A stretch of DNA of 64,000 bases from JADJYF01 sp965278995 (lineage in GTDB: Bacteria > Pseudomonadota > Gammaproteobacteria > Ga0077536). The stretch is taken from assembly GCA_965278995.1 (NCBI GenBank), contig OZ257136.1, forward strand, positions 1,922,001 to 1,986,000. Reading direction: 5' to 3'. The notes below the pieces were generated by a model. That model saw nothing but the letters and a program-made list of their open reading frames with translations, had not been told where the DNA came from and made no database searches. The position numbers were made by a program, and so were the translations under genes. Of this stretch, positions 6,534 through 15,572 are shown one piece after another. Positions within the stretch are counted from its first letter, which is position 1; each line of letters starts with the position of its first letter.

Positions 6534-8441
6534 AGGTCTTTGAAACGTCCGCTCGATCTCTGCGCGCTGGCGCGCAATCTCCGCTGCACTGAGTTGTTCC
6601 GCAAGCAGACGCGCGGCCTCGGTGTGTCCTGCGCGCGCAAGAGCGAACAGCAACAGCGGCGTCGGTGGCGGCTGCCGTGTGCTATCGAGCTTGATGCTAT
6701 CGACGGACTGCTCACCGACCAGAATCAAGGCCGCCAGCGCCGCCTCGCTCTCGGGTCCGCCCACAGCAACCAGCCGACGCCATCGCGCGAGCGCGTCGGC
6801 CTGGCGACCGCTGCGCCAGAATGCGATCCCGAGCAGGCGCTGTGCCGGCGGCGAATAAGCCGCGACGGGCGTGCACAGATCGATCAACGCGGGCAGCTCG
6901 GTTGTCGCCTGAACGCCGCGCAACCACGCGTTGAAATGTGCCACGCACAACAATTCGAGTGCAGCCTGATCGCCCGGCGCGCGCAGCAGCGCAGCGTCCG
7001 TATCGACTATCGCAGCAGCATCGTCGCCGAGCATTGCGGCCGCGCGCGCGCGCAACAGATGATCCTGAACATACGTGCTTTCGCGTTCGGCCCGCGCTAC
7101 CGGCCACAAGCTCACCAGCAGAATGACCCCCACTATCGCCGGCGTCTGCCACTGTTTGCCGATTGCGCGACCGGCGAACAGTCCACCACTCGCGATCGCA
7201 GCGAGCGGCACCAGCGGCAGACGGAAACGATCGCTGACATAGGTCACTAACAGGCCGCCGGCATAGAGCAACCCCATGCCGAGCAGCAAGGCGAACTCAC
7301 GACGACGCCAGCCGGCACTGCCGGCAGCGCTGAAGCCGGCACAGCCGCAGGCCAGCACAAATGCCCAGCACAGTGGATTCCAACGCAACCAAGGCGATTG
7401 TGCGCGATGAAATGCATAGGTCTTGTTGTTGTATTGCTCGACGTTGTTCACGAGATAAAAAACTTTCGACGCCAGCAGCGCGACCCAACGCTGCGGATCA
7501 GCCGCGATGTCGGACCGCAGTAGTGCGCGCCAATAACGCGACATGTGCTCGATGTCGGTCGGCGCACCAGGATTCGCCTGGCCGTAAAGGCGCTCCGATT
7601 CAAGACGAGCCGGATTGGCCTGGTCGTCGTATGAACCAAGACGCGTGCGCTGTACGAAGTAGCGCCCGTTTGCACCGGTGTGATTGGCCGCCCACAGATT
7701 GAAATCGCCCTGCCAGGGCAGCACGCGCCAGCTCCCGCCGAGCTCGTGATTGATTGCGCTCATGCACAGGAACACCAGCAGCGCAGGCGCCAGCATGGCG
7801 CCGCCGCGCATGACCGTCCAGCCAAGCTCGCGCCACTCGAGTGCGGCGAAACACGCCCAGCACGGCATGAACATCAGCATTTGCGGGCGTGTCAGGGTGG
7901 CCAGTGCAAACAACAGACCGGCGCTGGCCAGCGCCGCACCCGAACGCGCTGCGCGCGCTGCCAGGCAACGCTCGATGGCTGCCAGCATCAGCGTGATGGC
8001 GAGCGTGATATCGAGCGCATCGGCGGCGAAATAGAGCGCCACTGGATAGAGCCCGAAAAGCGCAGCGGCAAACAACGCTGCACCCTCAGTGCGCCACAGC
8101 TGCCAGGCCACCCGCCACACCAGCGCCGTGCTGAGCAGATGCAGGAGCCCATTCAATAGCCGCGCGTTGAATGGCAGTGCGGCCAACGAACTGCCGGCCA
8201 GGCGGACGAATGCGAGCAGGGCTGGATAGAGCGGTGCGCGATAAAACGGTTCTGCCGGCAGGTCACCTGCCGCGATGTGCGCGCTCAATTCGATAATTTC
8301 GCGGGCGTCCAGCACCGGAAACATGCCGAGCGGAGTCGCGCTATACCACAGCAAGAAACCCGTGCCATAGATCAGCACGGCACCAGTGATAATGATCTTC
8401 CGCGCAGACGCGGACAGCGGCGCCGCGATGCGTCGGTTCAC
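6531..8441 (-). CDS. GT39/PMT-like polytopic membrane glycosyltransferase
   Basis: The protein has 636 residues. A first transmembrane helix (IIITGAVLIYGTGFLLWY) is followed by a periplasmic loop containing DAREIIELSAHIAAGD and FYRAPLYPALLAF, the acidic loop and aromatic/basic motif of ArnT/PMT-2-type lipid-linked sugar transferases. Roughly ten further hydrophobic segments extend to about residue 430. The last 200 residues are soluble and helical (RARAAAMLGDDAAAIVDTDA, LALFALARAGH-like repeats), resembling TPR repeats. The start ATG overlaps the TGA of the upstream transglutaminase-like gene (ATGA), which indicates translational coupling. A polyprenyl-phosphate sugar donor and a periplasmic acceptor are expected from the family; the target is unknown. 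Confidence 0.75.
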   Translation of the reverse strand: MNRRIAAPLSASARKIIITGAVLIYGTGFLLWYSATPLGMFPVLDAREIIELSAHIAAGDLPAEPFYRAPLYPALLAFVRLAGSSLAALPFNARLLNGLLHLLSTALVWRVAWQLWRTEGAALFAAALFGLYPVALYFAADALDITLAITLMLAAIERCLAARAARSGAALASAGLLFALATLTRPQMLMFMPCWACFAALEWRELGWTVMRGGAMLAPALLVFLCMSAINHELGGSWRVLPWQGDFNLWAANHTGANGRYFVQRTRLGSYDDQANPARLESERLYGQANPGAPTDIEHMSRYWRALLRSDIAADPQRWVALLASKVFYLVNNVEQYNNKTYAFHRAQSPWLRWNPLCWAFVLACGCAGFSAAGSAGWRRREFALLLGMGLLYAGGLLVTYVSDRFRLPLVPLAAIASGGLFAGRAIGKQWQTPAIVGVILLVSLWPVARAERESTYVQDHLLRARAAAMLGDDAAAIVDTDAALLRAPGDQAALELLCVAHFNAWLRGVQATTELPALIDLCTPVAAYSPPAQRLLGIAFWRSGRQADALARWRRLVAVGGPESEAALAALILVGEQSVDSIKLDSTRQPPPTPLLLFALARAGHTEAARLLAEQLSAAEIARQRAEIERTFQRP

Positions 8442-9124
8442 GCCGGCAGGCGTGTTTCCGCCTCGACTTCGCGGTCGAAATCCGTACTGCCTTCAATCTC
8501 GACGAGCTGCGGGTAGAAACGACGGAAATCGGCGGTCATGCGCGCAATCGGCAAATCGACATATTCACCGCGGTAGGTCAGGTATTCCATGTGCTGGCGA
8601 CCTTCGAGATCGAACGGTTGATAAATCGAATCCTCATGGCCATCGAATTCGAGCGTGTGAATGCGGAATTTCTCGCATAATTCGCGATTGAACGCGGGAG
8701 TCGCTTTGCGCCAGGCGCCCCCCAACCATATCGTGGTATAGCCATGCCAGATGAAGACATCGGTCTTCATCGTCTGGCGCATGCGTTCAGTCGAGAGATG
8801 ATTGCGTACGTCGGCAAAGCCGAGCGCAGCGGGGATGCCGAGCGCGCGACAACAGGCGGTGAGTAACACGGCCTTGCTCACGCACCAGCCACGGCCCCAG
8901 GCCAAAGCCTGGCTGGCGCTGAGGCCGGCCGGCGTCAGTTCGATTGAATATGCGTCGTACCGTATGCCATCGCGTACTGCATAGTAAAGCGCACAGGCCC
9001 GTTCGCGATCATCGGTGCCGTGACCGTGCTCATGCGCGAAAGCAACGACCGCAGAATGGTCGGATTCGACTGTCACGCTGGGCGCGAGACAGTCCTCGGG
9101 AGCTGGGACAGGCGGCGTATTCAT
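8438..9124 (-). CDS. Transglutaminase-like cysteine protease-fold protein
   Basis: The protein has 228 residues. The start at 9124 (MNTPPVPAPED) was preferred because a longer form from 9196 would overlap the upstream gene; no strong ribosome site distinguishes them. The core has WGRGWCVSKAVLLTACCRAL with the catalytic Cys, then VFIWHGYTTIWLGGAWRKAT with the catalytic His, as in the transglutaminase-like superfamily (PF01841). The third acidic residue of the triad is not obvious: ATPAFN sits where DPT is usual. No signal peptide is seen, so it is probably cytoplasmic. It is sandwiched between a deacetylase and a membrane glycosyltransferase in the extended sox run. Family members cleave or crosslink peptides or amides; the substrate here is unknown. 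Confidence 0.75.
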   Translation of the reverse strand: MNTPPVPAPEDCLAPSVTVESDHSAVVAFAHEHGHGTDDRERACALYYAVRDGIRYDAYSIELTPAGLSASQALAWGRGWCVSKAVLLTACCRALGIPAALGFADVRNHLSTERMRQTMKTDVFIWHGYTTIWLGGAWRKATPAFNRELCEKFRIHTLEFDGHEDSIYQPFDLEGRQHMEYLTYRGEYVDLPIARMTADFRRFYPQLVEIEGSTDFDREVEAETRLPA

Positions 9125-9170
9125 GCCCGGCAGTGTAGTAGCAGCAGCTGGCAGAGCACAACGCAGGTCG

Positions 9171-10169
9171 CTACTTCGCGGCCTGCTCTCGCACATAGCG
9201 CGCTATTTCGTCATGGGTCGCGAACCACACACCGGGCTTGGATTTCATATAGCTGACGAGGCGTTCGAGCATCGCCATGCGATAGCGGTGACCAATGACC
9301 TGCGGATGCAGGGCGAGGATGTATAAGGTGCCTTCCTCATAGGCGCCGTCGAACTCGTCGCGCCAGATCGAGTAGACATCCTCGGCGTTGCGCAAAGCCA
9401 CATGCTTGCTGGGCCAGCTCACCTGAAACACCGGCCAGTCATCCAGGATCCATTCGACCGGCAACTCGACCAGTCCCGTATCCTCACCGTTGGTCATCAA
9501 CTGGTAGGGCCGATCGTCGGCCATCATGCTGCTTTCGTACGTAAAGCCCATCTCCTTGACTATCTTGATCGTCGATTCGGTGAGATCCCAGGCCGCCGAA
9601 CGAAAACCGGTCGGCCGGTGTCCGACATGTTTGAGAAAAATATCCATTGCTCGTGCATAAACCTGCCGCTCCTCCGGTTCGGTCAGTCGCAGCGGATTTT
9701 CATGAACGTAGGAATGAAAACCGATCTCGTAACGCGGGTGCTTGATCAGCTCCTTGATGACTTCCGGATGAAGCTCCATCGACATCGCCGGAATGAAGAA
9801 CGTCGCCGGGAGGTCGTGGCGCGCAAGCAGCTTTAACACACGCGGCATGCCGGCACGTGCGCCATATTCGCCGCGCGACATGTATGACGGACTGGACTGT
9901 TCCTGAAAACCGATCCAGACCGGTTCGGTATCGAAATCGAACGATAAGCTGACCGCAACGCGGGCACCATCCGGCCATTTTGCTGGGGTGAGGTCGCGAC
10001 CCGCGCGCACGATGTTGACGTGCTTGATGATCTGTTCCGGCGTCCACGTCCATATCGGTTCGCTCTGCGGCGTACCGCTGTCGTCGTGAGCCATACTCGC
10101 TGCTGGGCCGAGCAGCGCGCATGCAATCACCATGGCCAACGCAATTCGCCCATTGATCGTGCAATTCAT
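9171..10169 (-). CDS. Secreted NodB-type polysaccharide deacetylase family protein
   Basis: The protein has 332 residues with a signal peptide (IALAMVIACALLGPAASMA). NodB-homology motifs are present in order: SLSFDFDTEP (metal and catalytic Asp), EIGFHSYVHENP (metal-binding HxxxH), FRSAAWDLTEST (RxxxW-type) and LYILALHPQVIGH. The sequence is closer to the PuuE/peptidoglycan-deacetylase branch than to chitin deacetylases. The family removes N- or O-acetyl groups from glycans using a divalent metal; PuuE-like members instead open allantoin-type rings. It begins 21 bases after the soxB stop, so it is probably cotranscribed with the sox genes. A periplasmic glycan target is inferred from the signal peptide and the downstream glycosyltransferase. 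Confidence 0.85.
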   Translation of the reverse strand: MNCTINGRIALAMVIACALLGPAASMAHDDSGTPQSEPIWTWTPEQIIKHVNIVRAGRDLTPAKWPDGARVAVSLSFDFDTEPVWIGFQEQSSPSYMSRGEYGARAGMPRVLKLLARHDLPATFFIPAMSMELHPEVIKELIKHPRYEIGFHSYVHENPLRLTEPEERQVYARAMDIFLKHVGHRPTGFRSAAWDLTESTIKIVKEMGFTYESSMMADDRPYQLMTNGEDTGLVELPVEWILDDWPVFQVSWPSKHVALRNAEDVYSIWRDEFDGAYEEGTLYILALHPQVIGHRYRMAMLERLVSYMKSKPGVWFATHDEIARYVREQAAK

Positions 10170-10190
10170 GTTCCTTCCCTCACGCAGTCA

Positions 10191-11873
10191 TCACACAAGT
10201 TCGACATCGGTGCGCGCTTCGAACGTCACTTCGCCCTGCTGCTGCAGATAATCGCAGACCAGGTCATAGATCGGCGGACCCTCCATCGGCTGATTGACGG
10301 CCGCCCATCCTGCCACTGCGTAATCGCGCTCCGCCTGCAGCGGTTCTCCGCCCGGGAGCAGCCGCAGATCCGCGATGCGCGCGCCGGCGGCGCCGTCGAT
10401 GCGCAGGCGATAAGCGAGCCCGCTCGTCCGCACCATGTCGCCGCCCTGCTGATAATAGGGATCCGGATTAAAGAGGTTGTCAGCGACGTCTTCCAGTATG
10501 GTCTTGATGGTCGCGCCGTTCATGCTGCGACGATACGCTTGTGGATAGGTGATGGCAGTCTGATTGTAGACGTCCTCGCGCGTAATACTTTCGCCGGGCA
10601 GAACGCTCGTCCCCCAACGGAAGCCCGGTGACATGGCGATTTCAGTCTCGAGCGTTGTGTTCAGCGCGGTACAGATCAGATCGTCAAACGTGCCGGCGAC
10701 GTTGCCGCGCCGATAGAGCAGCGAGCGGCTTCGCGCGAGCGTCTCGCCGAGCATCTCCGCATGCGGCTCGCGCAGCCGCTGGACCAGGGTCTGCATCTCC
10801 CGATCGGGCGCGATGGCATCGGCAAACAGCGGGATCAGGCGATAACGGAAATCGCGTACGCCGGACGGACCCACGTCGAGATCGAGACGCGACAGAAACT
10901 TGCCATGCGAACCGGAGGCGACCAACAGAGTGCGCCCGACCCGCACTGCCTGTGGCAGAGCGTCATGCGTGTGCCCGCTCAGAATGACGTCGATTCCGGC
11001 GATCCGGGTCGCCAGCTTGCGATCGACATCGAAACCGTTGTGACTCAGCAGAACGACCAGGCCGGCACCATCAGCGCGTGCGGCAGCAACTTTTGCGCGT
11101 AAGGATTCTTCGCGTATACCGAATGACCAGTCGGGAATCTGGTAACGCGGATTCGCGATCGGCGTATACGGAAACGCCTGGCCGATCACCGCAATGCTGA
11201 TGCCACCGCGTTCGAAGCGCGCGGTGGAATCAAACACCGGCTCGTCCCATTCAGCATCGAACACGTTGGCAGCGAGCAACGGAAATTTGAGCGAGCTCTG
11301 CAGTTCCTTCACGCGCGCCTGGCCGTACGTGAATTCCCAGTGCGCGGTCATCGCTTCGACGCCAAGCAGGTTCATGACCTCGACCATGTCATCCCCGCGA
11401 CTGGCGAGCGCCGTGTAGGAACCCTGCCAGGTATCGCCACCGTCGAGCAGTAACGTGCGCCCGGGCCGCTCGGCCCGGATCGCCTTGACCACATGCGCCA
11501 GCCGATCGACGCCACCAACTGCGCCGTAGCTGCGCGCCAGCGCCGCGAAATTCGCGCTGGAGAGCGCATAAGCAAGCGCGCTGCCAGGCGCGATACCATA
11601 CGCGTCGAGATAGGCTTCCCCAGTCAGATGCGGCGGCAGTCCGGCGACCTCGCCGACACCACGGTTGACAGCAGGCTCCCGAAAATAAACCGGCAGCAAC
11701 TGAGCGTGGATATCCGTCAGGTGCAGCAGCGTGACCTGACCCAACGCATCGAAACGCAATAGTTCGTCTTCGGTGAGGCGCTGCGTGGCAAAAGCGCGGA
11801 CGGGATCCGCATAGCAGACGCCGCTTGCGCCGAGCGCCAACGCGAGCTGCAGAAAATCGCGTCGCGTCAGCAT
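10191..11873 (-). CDS. soxB: SoxB, thiosulfohydrolase of the Sox sulfur-oxidation system
   Basis: The protein has 560 residues. A Tat signal (TRRDFLQLALALGASG) directs it to the periplasm. The di-manganese metallophosphoesterase-fold motifs are present: LLHLTDIHAQLLPVYF, LLDGGDTWQGS, HWEFTYG, VVLLSHNGFD and LSGHTHDALPQ. The 5'-nucleotidase-type C-terminal domain includes YNQTAITYPQAYRR and YYQQGGDMVRT. SoxB hydrolyses the terminal sulfonate from SoxY-bound S-thiosulfonate, releasing sulfate. It follows soxA with a 3-base gap and precedes the deacetylase by 21 bases. The length is normal for the family and no key residue appears missing. Confidence 0.97.
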   Translation of the reverse strand: MLTRRDFLQLALALGASGVCYADPVRAFATQRLTEDELLRFDALGQVTLLHLTDIHAQLLPVYFREPAVNRGVGEVAGLPPHLTGEAYLDAYGIAPGSALAYALSSANFAALARSYGAVGGVDRLAHVVKAIRAERPGRTLLLDGGDTWQGSYTALASRGDDMVEVMNLLGVEAMTAHWEFTYGQARVKELQSSLKFPLLAANVFDAEWDEPVFDSTARFERGGISIAVIGQAFPYTPIANPRYQIPDWSFGIREESLRAKVAAARADGAGLVVLLSHNGFDVDRKLATRIAGIDVILSGHTHDALPQAVRVGRTLLVASGSHGKFLSRLDLDVGPSGVRDFRYRLIPLFADAIAPDREMQTLVQRLREPHAEMLGETLARSRSLLYRRGNVAGTFDDLICTALNTTLETEIAMSPGFRWGTSVLPGESITREDVYNQTAITYPQAYRRSMNGATIKTILEDVADNLFNPDPYYQQGGDMVRTSGLAYRLRIDGAAGARIADLRLLPGGEPLQAERDYAVAGWAAVNQPMEGPPIYDLVCDYLQQQGEVTFEARTDVELV

Positions 11874-11876
11874 CGT

Positions 11877-12686
11877 TCAGTTGCGCACGGCGGGTGTCTC
11901 GACCGGCAATCCGCGTGCGCGCCAGGCCAGATAAAGCTCCAGATTCACATATTCAGGGGCGCCCGCTGGATACGGCTCAGCGCGGACGTCTTCGTTGCAG
12001 CCGATGATGCGCCGGTGCAGTGAGCCGAGCGTCTGCCATTTCAAACGATAGGCAGGAAATCCGTTGGACATGCCCTGGCTCAACCGCTGCGCGCGCAGAT
12101 AGTTGCCGTGGTTCATCTCATGACAATGCGTGCAGGCGAAATCGAGCTGCCCGCGCCGTTCCAGATAAAACGCTTTGCCGGCAGCAAAAAACGGTGCTGA
12201 CGGTCCGTCGATGACCGGCGCCAGCGGCAGGTCGAGCGATTGGTGTTGCACATAGGCCGTCATCGCCAGCAGCGCTTCAGACTCATAGGGCCAGGGCTCG
12301 GCCTGCATCCGCTCCGTGCGGCACTGATTGATGCGTTGTTCGAGGTTGATCAACTGTTTCCGCTCAGGCGCGTACATCGGATAACGCGCGCCGACACCAC
12401 GCATGGTGCTTGCGGCATCTTCATGGCAGCTCGCGCAGGTTTTGCCAGCCATGCCGTCGACTGTCGACCAGGCTTCCTCACCACGCTCGACCCACAGAAA
12501 TCCCGGATTCTCGAAGTCGTCGTCCTGCATCGCGCGTGTCTCGGGTGCGGCGTAGGTGTAACCGGATCGACGCTCACCGACAGCGTGACGGCCCCAGTCT
12601 TCCATGTCGTCGGCGCGTGTGGCCGCGAGCACGGCACACAGTGCGGCAAAGCCGGCGAGCAGGCCGGCCCGCCGCCGTGCGATCAC
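11877..12686 (-). CDS. soxA: SoxA, di-haem cytochrome c subunit of SoxAX
   Basis: With the GTG start at 12686 the protein has 269 residues; this GTG overlaps the soxZ stop as GTGA, which supports it over an ATG at 12743 inside soxZ. A hydrophobic signal (AGLLAGFAALCAVLAATRA) precedes the mature protein. Two CxxCH haem sites are present, CASCH (Cys84-His88) and CTHCH (Cys186-His190), so it belongs to the di-haem class. Cys231 in RRIIGCNEDVRAEPY is the conserved ligand/active-site cysteine that becomes a persulfide. SoxAX joins thiosulfate to the SoxY carrier cysteine and passes electrons to cytochromes. Confidence 0.95.
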   Translation of the reverse strand: MIARRRAGLLAGFAALCAVLAATRADDMEDWGRHAVGERRSGYTYAAPETRAMQDDDFENPGFLWVERGEEAWSTVDGMAGKTCASCHEDAASTMRGVGARYPMYAPERKQLINLEQRINQCRTERMQAEPWPYESEALLAMTAYVQHQSLDLPLAPVIDGPSAPFFAAGKAFYLERRGQLDFACTHCHEMNHGNYLRAQRLSQGMSNGFPAYRLKWQTLGSLHRRIIGCNEDVRAEPYPAGAPEYVNLELYLAWRARGLPVETPAVRN

Positions 12687-13009
12687 GGCTCGACCTCGAT
12701 CGGTTGCGTGATCGCAAACCGTATGCCGTCGTCGTCTTCCCACTCGAATTCGAGTTTGCCACTCTGCTCGGCCACGACGTAGAACGAGAAATACGGGTTG
12801 GCCGAGACCGCCGGGTAGAGTTTCACGCGCAGGACTTCCGTGCCGTCCAGCCGACAGACGAAACGGTGCACGATCATCTGCGGGATGAGTTTGCCGGTGG
12901 TTTCGTCCTTGCGTTGCCCGGATTCCATCTTGTGCGACAGCAGCGCCTTGACTTCAAACGGCTGCCCGCGTTTAACCCGCGATGGAACCTTGACCCTGGG
13001 TTTGTCCAT
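12683..13009 (-). CDS. soxZ: SoxZ, partner of the SoxY sulfur carrier
   Basis: The protein has 108 residues, a normal length. RVKVPSRVKRGQPFEVKALL and HKMESGQRKDETTGKLIPQ are hallmark SoxZ segments, and the rest forms an immunoglobulin-like beta sandwich (VVAEQSGKLEFEWEDDDG). There is no signal peptide, as expected, because SoxZ is exported with SoxY through the Tat pathway as a heterodimer. The gene lies 15 bases after soxY and its stop overlaps the soxA GTG. Confidence 0.96.
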   Translation of the reverse strand: MDKPRVKVPSRVKRGQPFEVKALLSHKMESGQRKDETTGKLIPQMIVHRFVCRLDGTEVLRVKLYPAVSANPYFSFYVVAEQSGKLEFEWEDDDGIRFAITQPIEVEP

Positions 13010-13024
13010 GCTTGCTCTACCTGC

Positions 13025-13495
13025 TCAACCGCCGCAGCCGCCAATCGTGACTTTGACTTCGTTCGCAGCCCGCCATACGCGGCCATCGGAGATTTCGGCC
13101 AGCGCAATGACACGTTGCGTACGGGCGAGGCGGATACGCGTCGCGATACGCGCTCTGCCACTGGCCGGCGTGAAGAAGAAACTGGCGACTTCGGGATTCG
13201 GATTCAACTCGGCGAAAAGATGCACCGCTTTGACATACACCGTCGGCGTAAACAGCAACTCGACCGAAACGCCGAGCGGAACGGTGTTGCCGTTTTCGGC
13301 GATAGCCGGCGTGGTCAGCGTCAACGGACCGGCCTGCGGTTCGCGGCCGCCCAGCAGTTCGGCGATGGCGGCTTCGGTCGCAGCAGCACCACCGCCTGCA
13401 ACACTACCTAACGGCCAGGCCAGGGCCAGGCCGGCGAGCAGACGCAGCAGTTCGCGCCGCGTCAGTTCGACGCTTTCATCAATCTGCTCAAACAT
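13025..13495 (-). CDS. soxY: SoxY, sulfur-carrier protein with C-terminal GGCGG
   Basis: The protein has 156 residues. The ATG at 13495 is chosen because GGGAGGGTGGAG lies just upstream; an ATG ten codons earlier would include that ribosome site. The Tat signal (TRRELLRLLAGLALAW) is followed by a SoxY domain, and the protein ends in TIGGCGG. The single cysteine in that tail is the swinging-arm attachment point for thiosulfate and sulfane intermediates. The intact tail indicates a working carrier. Confidence 0.97.
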   Translation of the reverse strand: MFEQIDESVELTRRELLRLLAGLALAWPLGSVAGGGAAATEAAIAELLGGREPQAGPLTLTTPAIAENGNTVPLGVSVELLFTPTVYVKAVHLFAELNPNPEVASFFFTPASGRARIATRIRLARTQRVIALAEISDGRVWRAANEVKVTIGGCGG

Positions 13496-13549
13496 ATCTC
13501 CACCCTCCCACGCCGGGCGTGCCATACGTGACTGGCCACATCCTGATCA

Positions 13550-14002
13550 CTACTTAAGCGTGGCGAGAAACGCAACGACATCCTCGATCTGCTGCGCAGT
13601 CAGGATAGGCTTTCCGACATACGCATGCAGTACACGGTTCAAACCCGCGACGCGATAATACGCCGGCATGATGGTCGCCGGGTTGAGTGCCTTGGCATCG
13701 ACCATTCTCAGGCGCAATTCAGGCACGCTTCGGCGGGCACCAATCCCAGCGAGATCAGGTCCGGTCGTACCGGCGAATTCGGCGGCGACCGGCAGCGCGT
13801 GACAACCGAGGCAATTACCTCCTTCGCGATCGATGGCGACGGCTTGTCCGCGGTCGACATTGCCCGGCGACGTCGTCAGCGGCGCCGCAATACCCCCATC
13901 ACGTATGACGTACGGAACCAATGGCGAGTCAGCCGCAGGTGCGGCGGACGACATCAGGCCGAACAGCAGACATATCGCGAACGTGCCCGTGCCAGACGGC
14001 AC
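13550..14002 (-). CDS. soxX: SoxX, mono-haem cytochrome c subunit of SoxAX
   Basis: The protein has 150 residues from a GTG start. It has a signal peptide (AICLLFGLMSSAAPAA), one haem site GNCLGCHAL (Cys64-His68) and a likely distal Met112 in NPATIMPAYYR. The length and spacing fit SoxX. Together with SoxA it forms the cytochrome that begins the Sox cycle. It is the first gene of the canonical soxXYZAB order and lies 32 bases after the FrhB-family gene. The ribosome site is weak and no ATG alternative exists before residue 17. Confidence 0.92.
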   Translation of the reverse strand: MPSGTGTFAICLLFGLMSSAAPAADSPLVPYVIRDGGIAAPLTTSPGNVDRGQAVAIDREGGNCLGCHALPVAAEFAGTTGPDLAGIGARRSVPELRLRMVDAKALNPATIMPAYYRVAGLNRVLHAYVGKPILTAQQIEDVVAFLATLK

Positions 14003-14034
14003 GAGTGCGGTGACTATTCGCGACAGCGAGTTCT

Positions 14035-15465
14035 TCAGGGCGCTGTCCAGCCGGGCGGAGCACCACCCTGTTCCGGCGTCAACGGTGGCGGCAGCTTGCG
14101 CTTCTCACCCGCACCGCCCTCGCCCGGGTCGCCGGGTATCGGTTGACCGGCCATGTAGCCGACGACTTCAAACGGACGATCGGCGCCAGCATACGCAGCG
14201 GTGTAGCAGGCTTGCGTTTCATCGGCATCCTTACCCGATGCAGCGACCCGCTCTGCCACTTCAGCAAACGCGGCAAGCGGTGCGTATTGCGGCAAGCCGG
14301 ATTCGGTTGCGCCACGCGGGCGGCCAGCCGGGATCCGCTCGCGCTGACGACGCGCCAGTCGCAGAAGAATATTCCACGCTCGCTTGTTGTCCTTGATCGG
14401 TTCGACTTCAACCTGGCCGCTGGCTTGAAAGTCGCGCCAGATAGCCTCGCCTTTGGCCGTACGGATGACGACAATCGTTGCCCTGTCGGTACCGACGCCA
14501 CCGCAGGCGATGTCGGCGAGTTCGGCAGAGAAATCGCCGCAATGACGGCACTCCGGGCGTTGGTATTCACCCATCGCTTCTTCCAGCGGAATGCGAGCGA
14601 TATCGCCATCACGCTTGTAAATCAGCACTTCGCCTTTGACGTTGAACTGCTTCACTTCGCTGAGCGGAATGCCCATACGCTGTTCGATACGCTCAGTCAT
14701 GAGTTCGGGCATGAAGACCTCGGTACAGAACAACCCGACGCTGAACGATATGCGGTCGGAGAAATCGCGCAGAAATTCGCGCTGGCGTTGAATGATCTTG
14801 GGCTTCTTTTTCTGCGTGACAAGAAAGCTCGGATCCATGTACTCCATCTTGCGCAAGGGCGTGATCTGGCAGGGCACGCCGACGAATGCGACCTGCTTCA
14901 GGTCGCGCGACTGGACTTCGGTCAAAGCTAGATTGTTCGGGCAATAGGTATACCAGCTGCCGGCGCTCGCTTTGATTTCGTCATAGGTCGTGACGACTTT
15001 GGGCGTTGGGAAACAGGCGTCGTCGCCAGGCCCGACCGCCGAAACGACTGCGCCATCGATGTTGCCAGTCTCCCGCGCCCAGGCCAGGAGCGCGGTGACG
15101 ATGCCACCGTCTTGTCCTGCTTCGGCGAGGTCGGCACGTTTGGTGCGGGCCACGAAAATATGGCGGAAGACGCCAAAGATATCTTCATAGGGGCGATTCT
15201 CACCGAACACGACATCCTTCAAATGCGGTTCACGCGGATACAGGCGCGGACAGACGGTCGCGCAGACGTCGCAGCCGGCACCCTCGCTGACGCCGCAGAA
15301 ATCGAACGCGGCAGATTCCTTGGCGGTCTGCTTCGGTTTGCCATCGATATATTCAATGACGTTGTGCGGACATACCACGACGCAGCTGCCGCACTCGCAG
15401 CAGGTGCCAGCGTCGACGACATCGTTCATCATGTCTTTGAAAGAATTATGGAGTAACGGCTTCAA
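14035..15465 (-). CDS. FrhB-family iron-sulfur flavoprotein-like oxidoreductase heading the sox run
   Basis: The protein has 476 residues from a TTG start that has GAGGA eight bases upstream; ATG codons at 15432 and 15429 are alternatives but lack a ribosome site. The N-terminus has a ferredoxin-type cluster motif (CCECGSCVVVCP) and a second Cys group (GCDVCATVCPRLYP). EAGQDGGIVTALLAWA and FVGVPCQITPLRKMEY are signatures of the FrhB/FdhB family (COG1035), and PECRHCGDFSAELADI adds further cysteines. The family binds FAD and Fe-S clusters and includes F420-reducing subunits and plant chlorophyllide reductases. The tail is Pro/Gly-rich and unusual. Its place directly before soxX suggests a link to sulfur-compound electron flow, but the substrate is unknown. 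Confidence 0.82.
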   Translation of the reverse strand: MKPLLHNSFKDMMNDVVDAGTCCECGSCVVVCPHNVIEYIDGKPKQTAKESAAFDFCGVSEGAGCDVCATVCPRLYPREPHLKDVVFGENRPYEDIFGVFRHIFVARTKRADLAEAGQDGGIVTALLAWARETGNIDGAVVSAVGPGDDACFPTPKVVTTYDEIKASAGSWYTYCPNNLALTEVQSRDLKQVAFVGVPCQITPLRKMEYMDPSFLVTQKKKPKIIQRQREFLRDFSDRISFSVGLFCTEVFMPELMTERIEQRMGIPLSEVKQFNVKGEVLIYKRDGDIARIPLEEAMGEYQRPECRHCGDFSAELADIACGGVGTDRATIVVIRTAKGEAIWRDFQASGQVEVEPIKDNKRAWNILLRLARRQRERIPAGRPRGATESGLPQYAPLAAFAEVAERVAASGKDADETQACYTAAYAGADRPFEVVGYMAGQPIPGDPGEGGAGEKRKLPPPLTPEQGGAPPGWTAP

Positions 15466-15572
15466 TTGGGTATCCTCGTATTTCCGCCCCGGCCACCGTC
15501 AACATTCGGCAGGGTACGGAAGCATTCTCCGATATTTCGGGCGCTTAAAAAACCTGGGGAGTTCAAGCAATC

